Positions 18,474 through 27,753 of a stretch of 64,000 bases of DNA are shown here, piece after piece. Numbering within the stretch: the first letter of the stretch is position 1; the number at the start of each line of letters is the position of its first letter. The stretch is from NCBI RefSeq assembly GCF_045066735.1, contig NZ_JBISHH010000026.1, forward strand, positions 649,712 through 713,711. Direction: 5' to 3'. A program made the translations under genes and the position numbers. The DNA comes from Algibacter sp045066735 (GTDB lineage: Bacteria > Bacteroidota > Bacteroidia > Flavobacteriales > Flavobacteriaceae). The notes beneath the pieces are model-generated. The model searched no databases and was not told the origin of the DNA. It worked only from the letters and a program-made list of their open reading frames with translations.

Positions 18474-19187
18474 ATGAATTGTATTGTTATTGATGACGAA
18501 GCCACAGCTAGACTGATTATTTCTCAACTATGCTCAAATGTGCCGAGTCTCGATGTATTAGAAGATTTTCCTAATGCCATGCAAGCCATAAAATACTTAA
18601 ACCAAAACGAAGTAGATTTAATTTTCTTGGACATACACATGCCAGATTTTACTGGGTTCGATTTTATTGATACTCTAAAAAATCCTCCAAAAATAATTTT
18701 AACAACCTCCGATCCTAAATTTGCAATTCAAGCTTTTGAGTATGAGTGTATTGTAGATTATTTAGTAAAGCCTATATCTCAAGAACGTTTTGATAAGGCG
18801 ATTGTTAAAGCTGAAACAAAACAATCTATACCTTCTAAAACTGCTGCTAACACAGATAAAGCAGAAACTACCTCGGGTAACCATTTGTACATAAATATTG
18901 ATAGGCGTTTAATAAAAATAGATATTCCAAGTATTTATTTAGTTGAAGCTAAAGGAGATTATATTCAAGTAAAAACCGAAGATAAAAATTACACAGTACA
19001 TTCTACCTTAAAGAAAATTGAAGACAAATTACCTGACGATTTGTTTTTAAAAGTGCATAGATCTTACATCATAAATGTTAAAAAAATTATTGATATAGAA
19101 GACAATAGTGTGCTTATTAAAAAAGATGTTATCCCTGTAAGTCGCTCTAATAGACCCGAACTTATGAAACGTTTGAATTTACTTTAA
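18474..19187 (+). CDS. LytTR-family response regulator
   Basis: A 237-residue DNA-binding regulator of the LytTR (AlgR/AgrA-like) class. The receiver domain carries Asp53 in I-F-L-D-I-H-M-P and Lys in Y-L-V-K-P. A Ser/Thr-rich linker (about 120-135) leads to the LytTR domain (about 137-237), with F-L-K-V-H-R-S-Y-I-I-N and the C-terminal P-V-S-R-S-N-R. It is the last gene of the NO phosphorelay. Matching direct-repeat LytTR-type boxes upstream of this operon and of five nearby genes make it the likely transcriptional output of the relay. Confidence 0.92.
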   Translation: MNCIVIDDEATARLIISQLCSNVPSLDVLEDFPNAMQAIKYLNQNEVDLIFLDIHMPDFTGFDFIDTLKNPPKIILTTSDPKFAIQAFEYECIVDYLVKPISQERFDKAIVKAETKQSIPSKTAANTDKAETTSGNHLYINIDRRLIKIDIPSIYLVEAKGDYIQVKTEDKNYTVHSTLKKIEDKLPDDLFLKVHRSYIINVKKIIDIEDNSVLIKKDVIPVSRSNRPELMKRLNLL

Positions 19188-19216
19188 TTTGGTTTTTTGG
19201 TAATTTTAGAAGTATT

Positions 19217-19224
19217 TATTTTTG
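19217..19224 (+). promoter_or_regulatory. -7 promoter element of the 116-residue membrane protein gene
   Basis: TATTTTTG fits TANNTTTG, 28 bp before the ATG at 19252, with TTG at about 19197 as a possible upstream -33-type element. No LytTR-like box was found here, unlike the following genes. Confidence 0.55.
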
Positions 19225-19251
19225 TGTCTTTATCATTGAAAAACTTATAAA

Positions 19252-19602
19252 ATGAAGCAGTATTTTAAAAATAATTCAATCCAAATTTATAGAATATTAA
19301 TAGGAATTGTGTTGATTGGAAAAATATCTAATTGGTTTCTAAATTACAGCGACGAAACTAATAAGTTACTTAATACATTAATGTTCTGTTTAATAGGGAT
19401 AGCTTACCTCACTTTTTCGTGGGCGTTAGATAAAGCTATTCTAAAACTAATATTTGTTATTTGCGGACTGTATTTAATAGTGATGAATTTTATACCAGAC
19501 TTTGGTTGGAATTCACGAATTGGAATTACCTGTATTTTGACGGCACTTGTAATTGGTAAATTTTTACCAGAGGAAGATGTTGAAGAAGGAATTGTAATAT
19601 AG
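19252..19602 (+). CDS. Small integral membrane protein of unknown function
   Basis: A 116-residue protein with four predicted membrane helices (about residues 12-30, 40-58, 63-80 and 84-102) and a short acidic C-terminal tail (E-E-D-V-E-E-G). I do not recognise a family. It has its own -7 element and is separated from the LytTR gene by 64 bp. Nothing in the sequence links it to a specific pathway; the neighbouring genes suggest a cell-envelope role at most. Confidence 0.6.
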   Translation: MKQYFKNNSIQIYRILIGIVLIGKISNWFLNYSDETNKLLNTLMFCLIGIAYLTFSWALDKAILKLIFVICGLYLIVMNFIPDFGWNSRIGITCILTALVIGKFLPEEDVEEGIVI

Positions 19603-19939
19603 TAAAACTAGTTCCATAACCATTTTAAAATAAATATTACCGCGGATATATAATTGTTTATATCGCAAAAGTGATATCTAGTGAGTTTTTTATTCTTCTT
19701 AATTGTTTTTATAAATATCAGATACTGATCATTAAAACATCGTTATTTCTTTAAATTCCTCAACCAATCCCTACTTCGTTCAATAATTGAATTTATTTTA
19801 ACTTTCTTGTTTTTAGAGTGTTAAGTGTTTCTTGATTTGTTGTTTTCTTCAATAAAACGAAATAAAAAAGTGTATTACAGCGGTTTTATTCGCTTATTAT
19901 CGTTGAAATGTAGTTAAAAGCATTCATCCTATAAATTTT

Positions 19940-20010
19940 ACCATTCGTCTATACTTCAAATTCAGTTAAGCGAAAATTGTAAAACTCAACTGTCTTTCCT
20001 TATAATTTTG
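19940..20010 (+). promoter_or_regulatory. LytTR-type boxes and promoter of the CAP lipoprotein gene
   Basis: Box 1 CCATTCGTCTATACTT starts at 19941 and box 2 TCAGTTAAGCGAAAA at 19962, a 21-bp step. The -7 element TAATTTTG begins at 20003, exactly 62 bp after the start of box 1. The rest of the 430-bp gap 19603-20032 is AT-rich without a recognisable gene. Confidence 0.75.
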
Positions 20011-20032
20011 TCATCAAATTAATCCAATCACG

Positions 20033-20527
20033 ATGAAGAAATTATTACTTATAACCGCAGTTTTATTATCAACTTTTTTAACGTCTTGTTCTGTAGAAGA
20101 AGATATTAACACACCAGAAGAATATAATTCAGAAACCACTAATGTAGAGTATACTCAATTGGATTATGATGTAGTTGAGTTAATTAATGAGCACAGAATT
20201 TCTAAAGGGTTAACAGAACTTAATATTTTAAATAAAGCTTCTCAACAAGCAAGTTCTCATAATGTGTACATGGTAAAGAAAGGAACACCAAGTCACGATT
20301 TTTTTTATGTACGTTCTGAGAATCTTAAAAAGGAAGCAAAAGCTATAGCCGTTTCCGAAAATGTGGGCTATGGTTTTAGCACGGCAAAAACTTTAGTTAA
20401 GGCTTGGTTAAAAAGTGACGAGCATAGAAAAAACCTAGAAAATCCAAATTTTACCGATATGGGAATTTCATCAAAACAAGATGAAAATGGAAGAAGTTAT
20501 TTTACTAATATTTTTGTAAAAAGATAA
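20033..20527 (+). CDS. CAP-domain (SCP-like) lipoprotein
   Basis: A 164-residue predicted outer-membrane or surface lipoprotein. A signal peptide ends in the lipobox L-T-S-C (Cys19). A CAP/SCP domain follows, with V-E-L-I-N-E-H-R near the start, the central A-S-S-H-N, the S-E-N-V-G-Y-G segment and S-D-E-H-R-K-N-L, where the usual His and Glu residues are kept. The substrate of bacterial CAP proteins is generally unknown. Its promoter carries LytTR-type boxes with the standard 62-bp spacing, so it is probably part of the NO-responsive set. Confidence 0.88.
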   Translation: MKKLLLITAVLLSTFLTSCSVEEDINTPEEYNSETTNVEYTQLDYDVVELINEHRISKGLTELNILNKASQQASSHNVYMVKKGTPSHDFFYVRSENLKKEAKAIAVSENVGYGFSTAKTLVKAWLKSDEHRKNLENPNFTDMGISSKQDENGRSYFTNIFVKR

Positions 20528-20558
20528 TAGCAAAAAAACGGTTCAACGGCATTAATCT

Positions 20559-20628
20559 ACCATTCGTCTACACTAAAATTGAACTAAACGAAAAATAAAA
20601 TTTTCAACGTATTTCTATAGTAAATTTA
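20559..20628 (+). promoter_or_regulatory. LytTR-type boxes and promoter of the T9SS cargo gene
   Basis: Box 1 CCATTCGTCTACACTAAA starts at 20560 and box 2 GAACTAAACGAAAA at 20581, a 21-bp step. A -7-like element TAAATTTA begins at 20621, 61 bp after the start of box 1. The ATG of the downstream gene is at 20651. Confidence 0.72.
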
Positions 20629-20650
20629 CAGTATCATAAAAACCCAAATC

Positions 20651-23266
20651 ATGACAACAAAATTACCTACCTTAAAAAACAAAATAGTAGTACTTACTGT
20701 GCTGTTATTTAGTTTAATAAGTACATCACAAAACACACCTTTTAATTGTGATTATAGCGCATATCTATTTCAGTATAATGATGTTTATGCTATTGATTTA
20801 GCTTCAGGAAATTCATTTCTTGCAGCTGAGGATGTTACTCCTGGAAACATTAATGCTGCTGCCTACAATCCTGCAGATGGATATATTTGGGGATATGTAA
20901 GTACGCCTTCCAATACCATTATTAGAATTGGAAAAGATTTTACAACAACATCTTTTAACATTCCTGAGTTTGATTCTAAAAACAAGTATATTGGAGATGT
21001 TAATCCAGATGGTATTTATTTTTTAAAAGGAGGTGGAAGCACTTATTACAAAGTAGATTTAAATCCGGAATCTGCTAATTACTCAAAATATTTATCTACA
21101 GAAACATTATCTCAGAATATTAGTATTCACGATTGGGCTTTTAATGCTGTAGATGGTAATTTATATGCTCTAGAGAAAACATCGAATATTTTATATAGAA
21201 TTAACCCTGTAACTAGCGCTGTGCAAAGTTTGGGAGAGGTTCCAATTTTGTCAGGATTAAATTATACTTATGGTGCTGTTTATTTTGATGCAGATGGTCG
21301 TTTTTACGTTTCAGCCAACCAAACAGGTACTATTTATGTTATTCAAAGCGTACAAGATTTAACTCCAGAATCTACTATGGATTCTAACTTATTTGCATTT
21401 GGTCCTTCAAGCGCAAGTAACGATGGTGCCCGTTGTCCAACAGCTCCTGTCGCTCAAGAAATTTGTGATAATGGTATTGATGATGATGGTGATGGGTTAA
21501 TTGATTGTGAAGATCCTTCTTGTTCAGGTTATACAGGTTGTCCAGTTTTACAAGTATCTTCAACGTCTAGTGGTAACGACGGCGGTTTAGAAAGTAACAA
21601 TAGATTATCTCAACAAATAAGTAAGCGTAATTTTAATAGAGCGAAAAATAGTTATAAATTTAATCAAACAGCTGCAAAGCGTCTAACGAAGTCTAAAAAC
21701 TACGGAAGATCTACATCTACTAAAAACGGATCTTTTCAACTATCAGATTTAATGCCTTTAGAAGCGATTAATGAAGATAGCGTGATTGAATCGTCTCCAA
21801 CCGATTTAATTGGAATAACAAATGCAACCGATGTTTATTCGGTAGATTATATTAGAAATAACGAATCGGTAGCTTCAATTTTATTATTAAAAACGGAAGA
21901 TGGTGTTTACGAGCATACAAAATATATTTGCGATCGTTTATTAGGCGCACAATTAATTTCTGTTTCAACTATCGAAATTAACGAACAGCAGTTTATTAAA
22001 TCTTTAATTAGAACAATAGAAGGTACGGTAGAGTTTGTTTTAAGTCTTTCGGCTAAATCAATCAATAACGATCAAAACTTTGGAATTGAAAGTCACTGGA
22101 ATTTAGATAAATATGAAGATAATGTAGGGTTTTATAACTTTCAAATTTGGTCTAATTCTTTAGATGATTTATTAAAATTAGGAGAAGAAGTTGTAAGTCT
22201 TTTAGAGGTTCAAAAACCTATCGACAGCTATAATAACTCAACTCCACCAACGGTATTTGTTAGAACGGGTCACTATAACAACGGTAAATTAAATCTTCAA
22301 ATTGTAAACACAAATAGGAGTGAAGCGGTTGTTTTTGATGGTGGTGTAAGATCTACAGAAACTCATGAAGTTGAATATGTTTCAACTAATATAGATTTAA
22401 CAGGAGATTATATAACTAATATTGAAGTTGATGCTGGAAGTCTATTTGACATTGGATTTAGAATTGGTGATGGTGTGCAAACTCCAGATGATTTATTTAT
22501 GTCTGATGGTCCTTGGGGATATGATGATGCTGCAACAAGCACAGAGGTTACAGAATACACTATTGAAACCAATACAGAAGAATTAAATAATGATGATTAT
22601 AATGTAGAGCGTAACATTACGTTAAAGGCTACTACCAGTGAGTATATCGCTGCCTACCGTGCCATAACACCTAAGTTTAACCCAATAGATTTATCAGATT
22701 ACGAAAGTTTTAATTTTGAAGCTAAAGGTACCGGAACTTTAATTGTAAGATTGGTTAAAGAAAGCGTTGAAAACTGGGAAACACAGTATAAAGCAACTGT
22801 AAATTTAACAACCAGTATAGCGAGTTATACGCTACCATTTTCTGAGTTCATATCTACCAATGGATCACCATTAGACGCAACAGATGTAACATCTATTGTA
22901 TTTACTATGTTAGCCGAAAATGGAGAAGAAGTAACAAAGGAAATGACTTTAGAGCAATTACGTTTTGCAAAAGCAACAACATTATCTCTATCTACAATTT
23001 CAGAAGAAGAAGGCTTAACAACTACCGCTATGCCTAATCCAATGACATCTAAAACAAGTATACAATTTACAGCAGAACAAGCAGAAAATGTTGAGCTTTT
23101 AGTATATAATCAATTAGGTAGCTTAGTAAATAAAATAGCTTATAGCACTGTACCAGGTGTAAATGAGATTGAACTTAAACGCGGAAGTTTAAGCACCGGT
23201 ATCTATTTCTGTAAAATAAAAAGTAGTTTAACTACATACAAAACAACAAAACTACTCCTAGAATAA
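20651..23266 (+). CDS. Large secreted protein with T9SS sorting domain
   Basis: An 871-residue exported protein. After a signal peptide (about 1-26) comes a propeller-like region (about 30-270) with Y-N-P-A-D-G-Y-I-W-G, resembling DUF6923-type domains. Next is a Ca-binding-type D-N-G-I-D-D-D-G-D-G-L-I-D-C-E-D segment near 275, a low-complexity linker (about 300-360), and a middle region of unknown fold. A possible carbohydrate-binding-like beta-sandwich (about 650-775) and a type A T9SS sorting domain at the end (P-N-P-M near residue 797, G-I-Y-F-C-K-I) follow. The protein is probably displayed on the surface or in the matrix. Its promoter has LytTR-type boxes. Confidence 0.85.
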   Translation: MTTKLPTLKNKIVVLTVLLFSLISTSQNTPFNCDYSAYLFQYNDVYAIDLASGNSFLAAEDVTPGNINAAAYNPADGYIWGYVSTPSNTIIRIGKDFTTTSFNIPEFDSKNKYIGDVNPDGIYFLKGGGSTYYKVDLNPESANYSKYLSTETLSQNISIHDWAFNAVDGNLYALEKTSNILYRINPVTSAVQSLGEVPILSGLNYTYGAVYFDADGRFYVSANQTGTIYVIQSVQDLTPESTMDSNLFAFGPSSASNDGARCPTAPVAQEICDNGIDDDGDGLIDCEDPSCSGYTGCPVLQVSSTSSGNDGGLESNNRLSQQISKRNFNRAKNSYKFNQTAAKRLTKSKNYGRSTSTKNGSFQLSDLMPLEAINEDSVIESSPTDLIGITNATDVYSVDYIRNNESVASILLLKTEDGVYEHTKYICDRLLGAQLISVSTIEINEQQFIKSLIRTIEGTVEFVLSLSAKSINNDQNFGIESHWNLDKYEDNVGFYNFQIWSNSLDDLLKLGEEVVSLLEVQKPIDSYNNSTPPTVFVRTGHYNNGKLNLQIVNTNRSEAVVFDGGVRSTETHEVEYVSTNIDLTGDYITNIEVDAGSLFDIGFRIGDGVQTPDDLFMSDGPWGYDDAATSTEVTEYTIETNTEELNNDDYNVERNITLKATTSEYIAAYRAITPKFNPIDLSDYESFNFEAKGTGTLIVRLVKESVENWETQYKATVNLTTSIASYTLPFSEFISTNGSPLDATDVTSIVFTMLAENGEEVTKEMTLEQLRFAKATTLSLSTISEEEGLTTTAMPNPMTSKTSIQFTAEQAENVELLVYNQLGSLVNKIAYSTVPGVNEIELKRGSLSTGIYFCKIKSSLTTYKTTKLLLE

Positions 23267-23290
23267 TTAATAGCAAATTACTCTTGTAGT

Positions 23291-23326
23291 ATGGCAAAAG
23301 ACGAAAGTTTTTTGCCATTTTTTTTG
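23291..23326 (+). terminator. Rho-independent terminator of the T9SS cargo gene
   Basis: ATGGCAAAA (23291-23299) pairs perfectly with TTTTGCCAT (23310-23318), and a T-run follows, 24 bp after the stop codon. Confidence 0.85.
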
Positions 23327-24048
23327 TTTATTTATTTGGTGGTATAAATTTATGTAAATGCTTAGGAGAGTTATAGGAAAGGAATTTTTAAACAAACGAA
23401 TAATTGGTTACTTGAACATCTAGAAGTTAGACATCAATGGAAAAAAAAACGAATTAAAAATTAATTACCCTAAAGGAATTAATAAGTTTCTTAAAGTTTA
23501 ATTTGACTTAAAGAATATTAAAATTCTGAATGAGAATACAGAGAAAGTATTTAACCGAAAATTATTTACAAATATAGAGGCGTAAGTTATTAAAACAAGA
23601 GGCTTTTGGATAAGTGAATGTCTAAAAAGAGATAAAACTGAAATACCCAGACCTGATCTTAAAGAAAATCTAATAGCTCTAATGTTTTATAATCGTAAAT
23701 ATGGATAGGTGCTAACGATTGAAAAAAGCGTTTTACTGCTTGGAGAAATGGTTCTTTAATCCTTGAAAGTGAAAAAGCAGCAGCAAAAGGCTGTTCATTG
23801 AGTTGTAAATAAAGATATAGATATTAGTGTCTTTAAATCAAAGTACGAATCCATTTAATTGAAATAACGGAGCCAATTCTTATAAGTGTGTGCTTATACA
23901 TTAGAAACCTTAGGTTTTAAAAATTAGAATATGATGTCTAAAGGTTATAGGTTTAAGCTATACTGTTTATTAAAATAGAAGCGAGGCACATGCTGCTAAA
24001 ATAATCTTGAAGTAAGAATTCTTGGTTAATTTTAAGGCCTGTAATATT
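23327..24048. other. Gene-free AT-rich stretch with a possible decayed reading frame
   Basis: No intact gene of useful length is present. In one plus-strand frame from about 23376 to 23710 only three internal stops interrupt about 110 codons, with Lys/Asn-rich but protein-like composition. This could be the remnant of a lost gene. I could not match it to a family, and it shows no inverted-repeat ends of an insertion sequence. Confidence 0.3.
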
Positions 24049-24050
24049 AA

Positions 24051-24082
24051 AAAAAAGCCCCAATTAATTGGGGCTTTTTTTT
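24051..24082. terminator. Bidirectional rho-independent terminator
   Basis: The arms AAAAAAGCCCCAATT and AATTGGGGCTTTTTT (24051-24080) form a perfect palindrome with A/T runs on both sides, so it works in either direction. It ends the minus-strand TPR-barrel gene, whose stop is at 24149. Confidence 0.9.
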
Positions 24083-24148
24083 TACTAAATAATATGTTTA
24101 AAGTTGTTTTAGTAAATCAATCTTTAAACCAAAAATCGTAAAGTAGTT

Positions 24149-26209
24149 TTACTTTCTGAATATAGGTGTATCAAACAACAACCATTTAAAGCGTAAACCA
24201 ACTTCGTTAAAGGTAAAACCAGCCGCTGTTGCTGAAGCAATATTACTTCTTGTACCATAGAAATTCAATAAAGCGCGTTCAGTAAATTTATAACCTAATT
24301 TTCCTTGTATACGGTAAGTACTTTGACTTCCACCATCTTCAATATATTGTAAACCTGTTGCAGCAGTAAGCTCATAAAACCAAGCTTTTGGCTTGGTGAT
24401 GCTTTCATCTTTTATAATATTCACAAATACCTCGGCAGCATTAAATGTTTCTGGACTAAAATATATTGTTGGTACTTGGTTTTTAAAAGTAATGTATTGG
24501 TAATTTAAACCTGCTTTTAAGGCTGGTTTGCTTAAAATATTATAGTAAAGCGATGTAAATAGTAAATTTCTAGCATTGTCATCATTTTGCCAAGTATAGA
24601 AGTACTGCGTAAACCAACCTAAGTTAAAATTTGTGCTTAAATTATAGTTTGCATAAAGGTTATTCATTACAATTTCTCTATCCAATAATTCCGCATTAAA
24701 ACTTTGTATTTCACTTTTAAAACCAATATCTAAAACTTGAAGTTTAAATGGTTTTATGTTGAAAGAAATATCACTTACTAATTGTGTGTAGTCGCTTGTG
24801 TTCGCTTTCGCGGAAGTAACTCCGGCGGTTCCTTTAAAAGTAATGTTCGGTAATAACTGGTAAGATAGTCCTAATGAAAAATCGTTAGATGTGGCGTCGT
24901 TATCCGTAACCTTGTTACTTGTTGTTCTATAAGAGTAACTTGCCAACCACTTAAATTTTGTAGACGTTGGAAACTCTAAATTTGTATTAACCGAAAAGGC
25001 TTTGTTATCTCCATTATCAAAAGAATAAGATGCTTTTGTTTCCCAAAAAGGTGTAAACGTTGTGTTTAAAGTTTTTATAAAATTAGAAGCATCTTTTTGT
25101 TTGTCGTAAAATGTTAGGGTATTTTCAGCCGATTTATAGGCGCCATCGTATTTTCCAATAGCTTTTAAAGCATTTGCTTTACCTAGGTTACCATCAAAAG
25201 AACTTTCTTCATTTTCTAAAATACTGTTATAATCTACAACACTATCTTTAAAATTACTTTTATAAATATTTAAAGTTGCACGTAATGCTAATATCCAGTT
25301 TTCGTTAGGATGCTTTTCAACTAAATCATCAATTAAAATTTTAGACTCTTTGTATTTTTTATTCCAAATTAAAGCTTGAATGTATCTAACCTGAGTTTGT
25401 TGTATCAATGATTCATCGGTTAATTGTGGGATTGAATTATAAGCCTCTGTACTCGCATTAAGCGCATCTTTCTCTTTTCCTTTTAAGTGCTTTGCTAAAG
25501 CGATGCCGTTTAAAGCAATGGTTTTATTATCTGGGTTTTTAGCGATAGTTTTATATGTGGTTTCGGCTTGGTCAAACTTTCCAGCAATTAAATACAAGTT
25601 AGCCAAATTAAGCAAGGTGTCTTTATCACCTTCAAAAAGCGTTAAGTTCTTTTTTAAAAGTTCTTCAGCACCATCATAATCTTGTTGTTGCTGTTTTTGA
25701 TAAGCATAGCCTAAATAAATGTATTTTTTAGAGGTTAAAGCATTTGGGTTTCCTGGTAAAACATCGAGAGCTTTATTTACATAAGTTAAAGCATCGGCAT
25801 ATAATTTAAGGTTAGATAGTGTGTTAGCATACCCTAATAAGGCAGCGAAGGATTTGGAATCTTCCTTTATTAAAACCTCGTAATAAGATTTTGCATCCGG
25901 ATAATTTTTATCCCAAAGTAAAGACTCCGCATAGTTTAATTTTATTTCAAAATCGTCGGGATACTTACTTAATAATTCTGTAAAAATGTTAACTGCCTTT
26001 CCAGATTCGCCGAGTAATCCTACAGCACGGCCGTAGCATAATTTGGCGGTTTTATTGTCTGGGTAATCTTTTAAAACAGTTTCGAAAAAGGATTCTGCTT
26101 TAGCGTACTTTCCTGTTTCTAAGTAGGTAAACCCTGTTTTCATATCTTGTGAAAAGGCAAAAACGGATGTTAGTAGTATAACGAATAAAAGGCGAAAATT
26201 TAAAGGCAT
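24149..26209 (-). CDS. TPR and outer-membrane beta-barrel protein, candidate polysaccharide porin
   Basis: A 686-residue exported protein. The start at 26209 (M-P-L-N-F-R-L-L) gives a clean signal peptide ending F-A-F-S-Q; an upstream in-frame ATG at 26263 would spoil it. Residues about 20-370 are tandem tetratricopeptide repeats (markers A-K-L-C-Y-G-R-A and A-L-L-G-Y-A-N-T), and about 375-686 alternate beta strands of an outer-membrane barrel (YaiO-like). A TPR scaffold fused to a barrel is the plan of exopolysaccharide exporters such as PelB, PgaA and BcsC. It lies beside a flippase and glycosyltransferases, which supports that role by inference. Confidence 0.78.
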   Translation of the reverse strand: MPLNFRLLFVILLTSVFAFSQDMKTGFTYLETGKYAKAESFFETVLKDYPDNKTAKLCYGRAVGLLGESGKAVNIFTELLSKYPDDFEIKLNYAESLLWDKNYPDAKSYYEVLIKEDSKSFAALLGYANTLSNLKLYADALTYVNKALDVLPGNPNALTSKKYIYLGYAYQKQQQQDYDGAEELLKKNLTLFEGDKDTLLNLANLYLIAGKFDQAETTYKTIAKNPDNKTIALNGIALAKHLKGKEKDALNASTEAYNSIPQLTDESLIQQTQVRYIQALIWNKKYKESKILIDDLVEKHPNENWILALRATLNIYKSNFKDSVVDYNSILENEESSFDGNLGKANALKAIGKYDGAYKSAENTLTFYDKQKDASNFIKTLNTTFTPFWETKASYSFDNGDNKAFSVNTNLEFPTSTKFKWLASYSYRTTSNKVTDNDATSNDFSLGLSYQLLPNITFKGTAGVTSAKANTSDYTQLVSDISFNIKPFKLQVLDIGFKSEIQSFNAELLDREIVMNNLYANYNLSTNFNLGWFTQYFYTWQNDDNARNLLFTSLYYNILSKPALKAGLNYQYITFKNQVPTIYFSPETFNAAEVFVNIIKDESITKPKAWFYELTAATGLQYIEDGGSQSTYRIQGKLGYKFTERALLNFYGTRSNIASATAAGFTFNEVGLRFKWLLFDTPIFRK

Positions 26210-26255
26210 AATTATATTTTTATTATCTTGTTGCAAGTTAATCAATAGTACGCAA

Positions 26256-26325
26256 TCATTCACCTATAGCAAACCGTCACTGAACGAAATTTAAACGCTT
26301 TCTGTTGATTCTTGGCCGATTTTTG
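26256..26325 (+). promoter_or_regulatory. LytTR-type boxes and promoter of the flippase gene
   Basis: Box 1 TCATTCACCTATAGC starts at 26256 and box 2 TCACTGAACGAAATTT at 26277, a 21-bp step. GATTTTTG (26318-26325, seven of eight bases of TANNTTTG) starts exactly 62 bp after box 1. The region is shared with the divergent TPR-barrel gene, which could be co-controlled from the same boxes. Confidence 0.65.
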
Positions 26326-26378
26326 CACTGGAAATATATTATTTCGCTAGAGATTTAAAACTATTAAACCCCAAACCA

Positions 26379-27638
26379 ATGCAGTTCTTTTCCCAAATTA
26401 AAGCAAAAAAAATAACACCTGAGCAATTATTTATGCTTAGTGTATTAGCCGTAAACGGTGGTAACTATCTATATAATTTAATTTTGGGTCGTATTTTAGG
26501 TCCCGCGCAATTTGCCGATGCCGCTGTACTTATTACCTTTTTATTGGTTTTAAGTTTTGCTGCCATGACGTTTCAATTAGTTACTGCAAAATTTTCGGTT
26601 TTATTCGAAAATGATGTTTTTCAAAGTTTTATTTCTAAAGTTTATAAAAACGCATTAGTTGTTGGGCTTGTGTTTGGAGCTCTTATTGTTGCTTTTGCCG
26701 GAGCGTTACAAAATGTGTTTAATACATCATCTTCAAATATGTTTGTTGTATTTGGCTTTGGAGTGCCTTTGTATTTTTTAATGAGTGTAAATAGAGGAGT
26801 GTTTCAGGGAAAAAAATCGTTCAAAAACCTCTCTATCACTTATCAAACAGAAATGCTAAGTCGCTTAGTTATCACATTGGGCTTAATCTTAATATTCGAT
26901 ATACAATCTTCGGTGGTAATTGCGGTTGGGATTTTGGCTTCTTTTGTATTTGGTTTGTTCCCTTTTAAGTATAAAAACATGCTCCCTAAGAAAGCTTTGG
27001 TTTTAAGCGAAACACATTCAAAAGAAATTCGTCATTTTTTTATAATTACAGCGTTTTATGAGTTAACTCAAATTATTATAAACAATAGTGACATTCTTTT
27101 AGTAAAACACTTTTTTGAATCTTATGAGGCCGGATTGTATGCGTCTCTAGCCTTAATTGGCCGCATTGTATACTTTATAGCCTGGATGTTTGTTATGTTG
27201 CTTTTACCAACGGTAGTTGAGTTAAAAAAGGAAGGTAAAAAAACAGCTCCAATTTTATTTAAGTATGTGGGCTATATTGCCGCGATCTCAATTACTATTA
27301 TTTTAGTTTGTTTAGCATTTCCTGAAACTATTATCACGCTTTTATTTGGAGATAGTTATATTTCAATGGCACCACTTTTATGGAAATACGCCATTGCAAC
27401 CTCGATGTTCGCAATCTCTAACATTTTTGCATATTACTATTTATCGTTAGATAAGTATGTGCCTGTAGTTATTTCTGGTGTGTTTGGCATGCTACAAATG
27501 CTATTGGTAATCTATTTTCACGATAGTTTGGAACAAGTGGTTTATATGCAAATAGTAGCCATGATGTTGTTGTTGGTGATACAATTAATCTATTTTAAAT
27601 ACGATTCTGATAGAACTGCAAAAACACTTAACCTTTAG
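26379..27638 (+). CDS. Polysaccharide flippase (Wzx/PelG-like)
   Basis: A 419-residue inner-membrane protein with about 12 hydrophobic helices and the look of the polysaccharide transporter (PST/MATE) superfamily: N-Y-L-Y-N-L-I-L-G-R-I-L-G-P-A-Q-F near the N-terminus and S-D-I-L-L-V-K-H-F in the middle. It would move lipid-linked sugars or a nascent chain across the inner membrane. It is divergent from the TPR-barrel gene and followed by a GT4 gene with its own promoter. Together these mimic the PelB-PelF-PelG trio, though membership of the Pel family proper cannot be claimed without alignment. Confidence 0.85.
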   Translation: MQFFSQIKAKKITPEQLFMLSVLAVNGGNYLYNLILGRILGPAQFADAAVLITFLLVLSFAAMTFQLVTAKFSVLFENDVFQSFISKVYKNALVVGLVFGALIVAFAGALQNVFNTSSSNMFVVFGFGVPLYFLMSVNRGVFQGKKSFKNLSITYQTEMLSRLVITLGLILIFDIQSSVVIAVGILASFVFGLFPFKYKNMLPKKALVLSETHSKEIRHFFIITAFYELTQIIINNSDILLVKHFFESYEAGLYASLALIGRIVYFIAWMFVMLLLPTVVELKKEGKKTAPILFKYVGYIAAISITIILVCLAFPETIITLLFGDSYISMAPLLWKYAIATSMFAISNIFAYYYLSLDKYVPVVISGVFGMLQMLLVIYFHDSLEQVVYMQIVAMMLLLVIQLIYFKYDSDRTAKTLNL

Positions 27639-27645
27639 TAAGTTT

Positions 27646-27715
27646 CCATTTGTCGACAGTAATCGACCATCGGTCTACAGTAGTTGTTTTAATAAATAAT
27701 AATTACTCAAATTTG
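27646..27715 (+). promoter_or_regulatory. LytTR-type tandem boxes and promoter of the GT4 gene
   Basis: The clearest tandem copy is CCATTTGTCGACAGTAATC from 27646 and CCATCGGTCTACAGTAGTT from 27667, exactly 21 bp apart. CAAATTTG (27708-27715, seven of eight bases of TANNTTTG) starts 62 bp after the first box. The boxes begin 8 bp after the flippase stop, so the GT4 gene can be transcribed on its own. Confidence 0.8.
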
Positions 27716-27753
27716 TACTACAAATATTAACCGCCCCAAATAAGATCATATAT

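Noticed and set aside
26210..26263. Longer start for the TPR-barrel protein
   Set aside because: It would place 18 residues before a standard signal peptide, so ATG 26209 is preferred.
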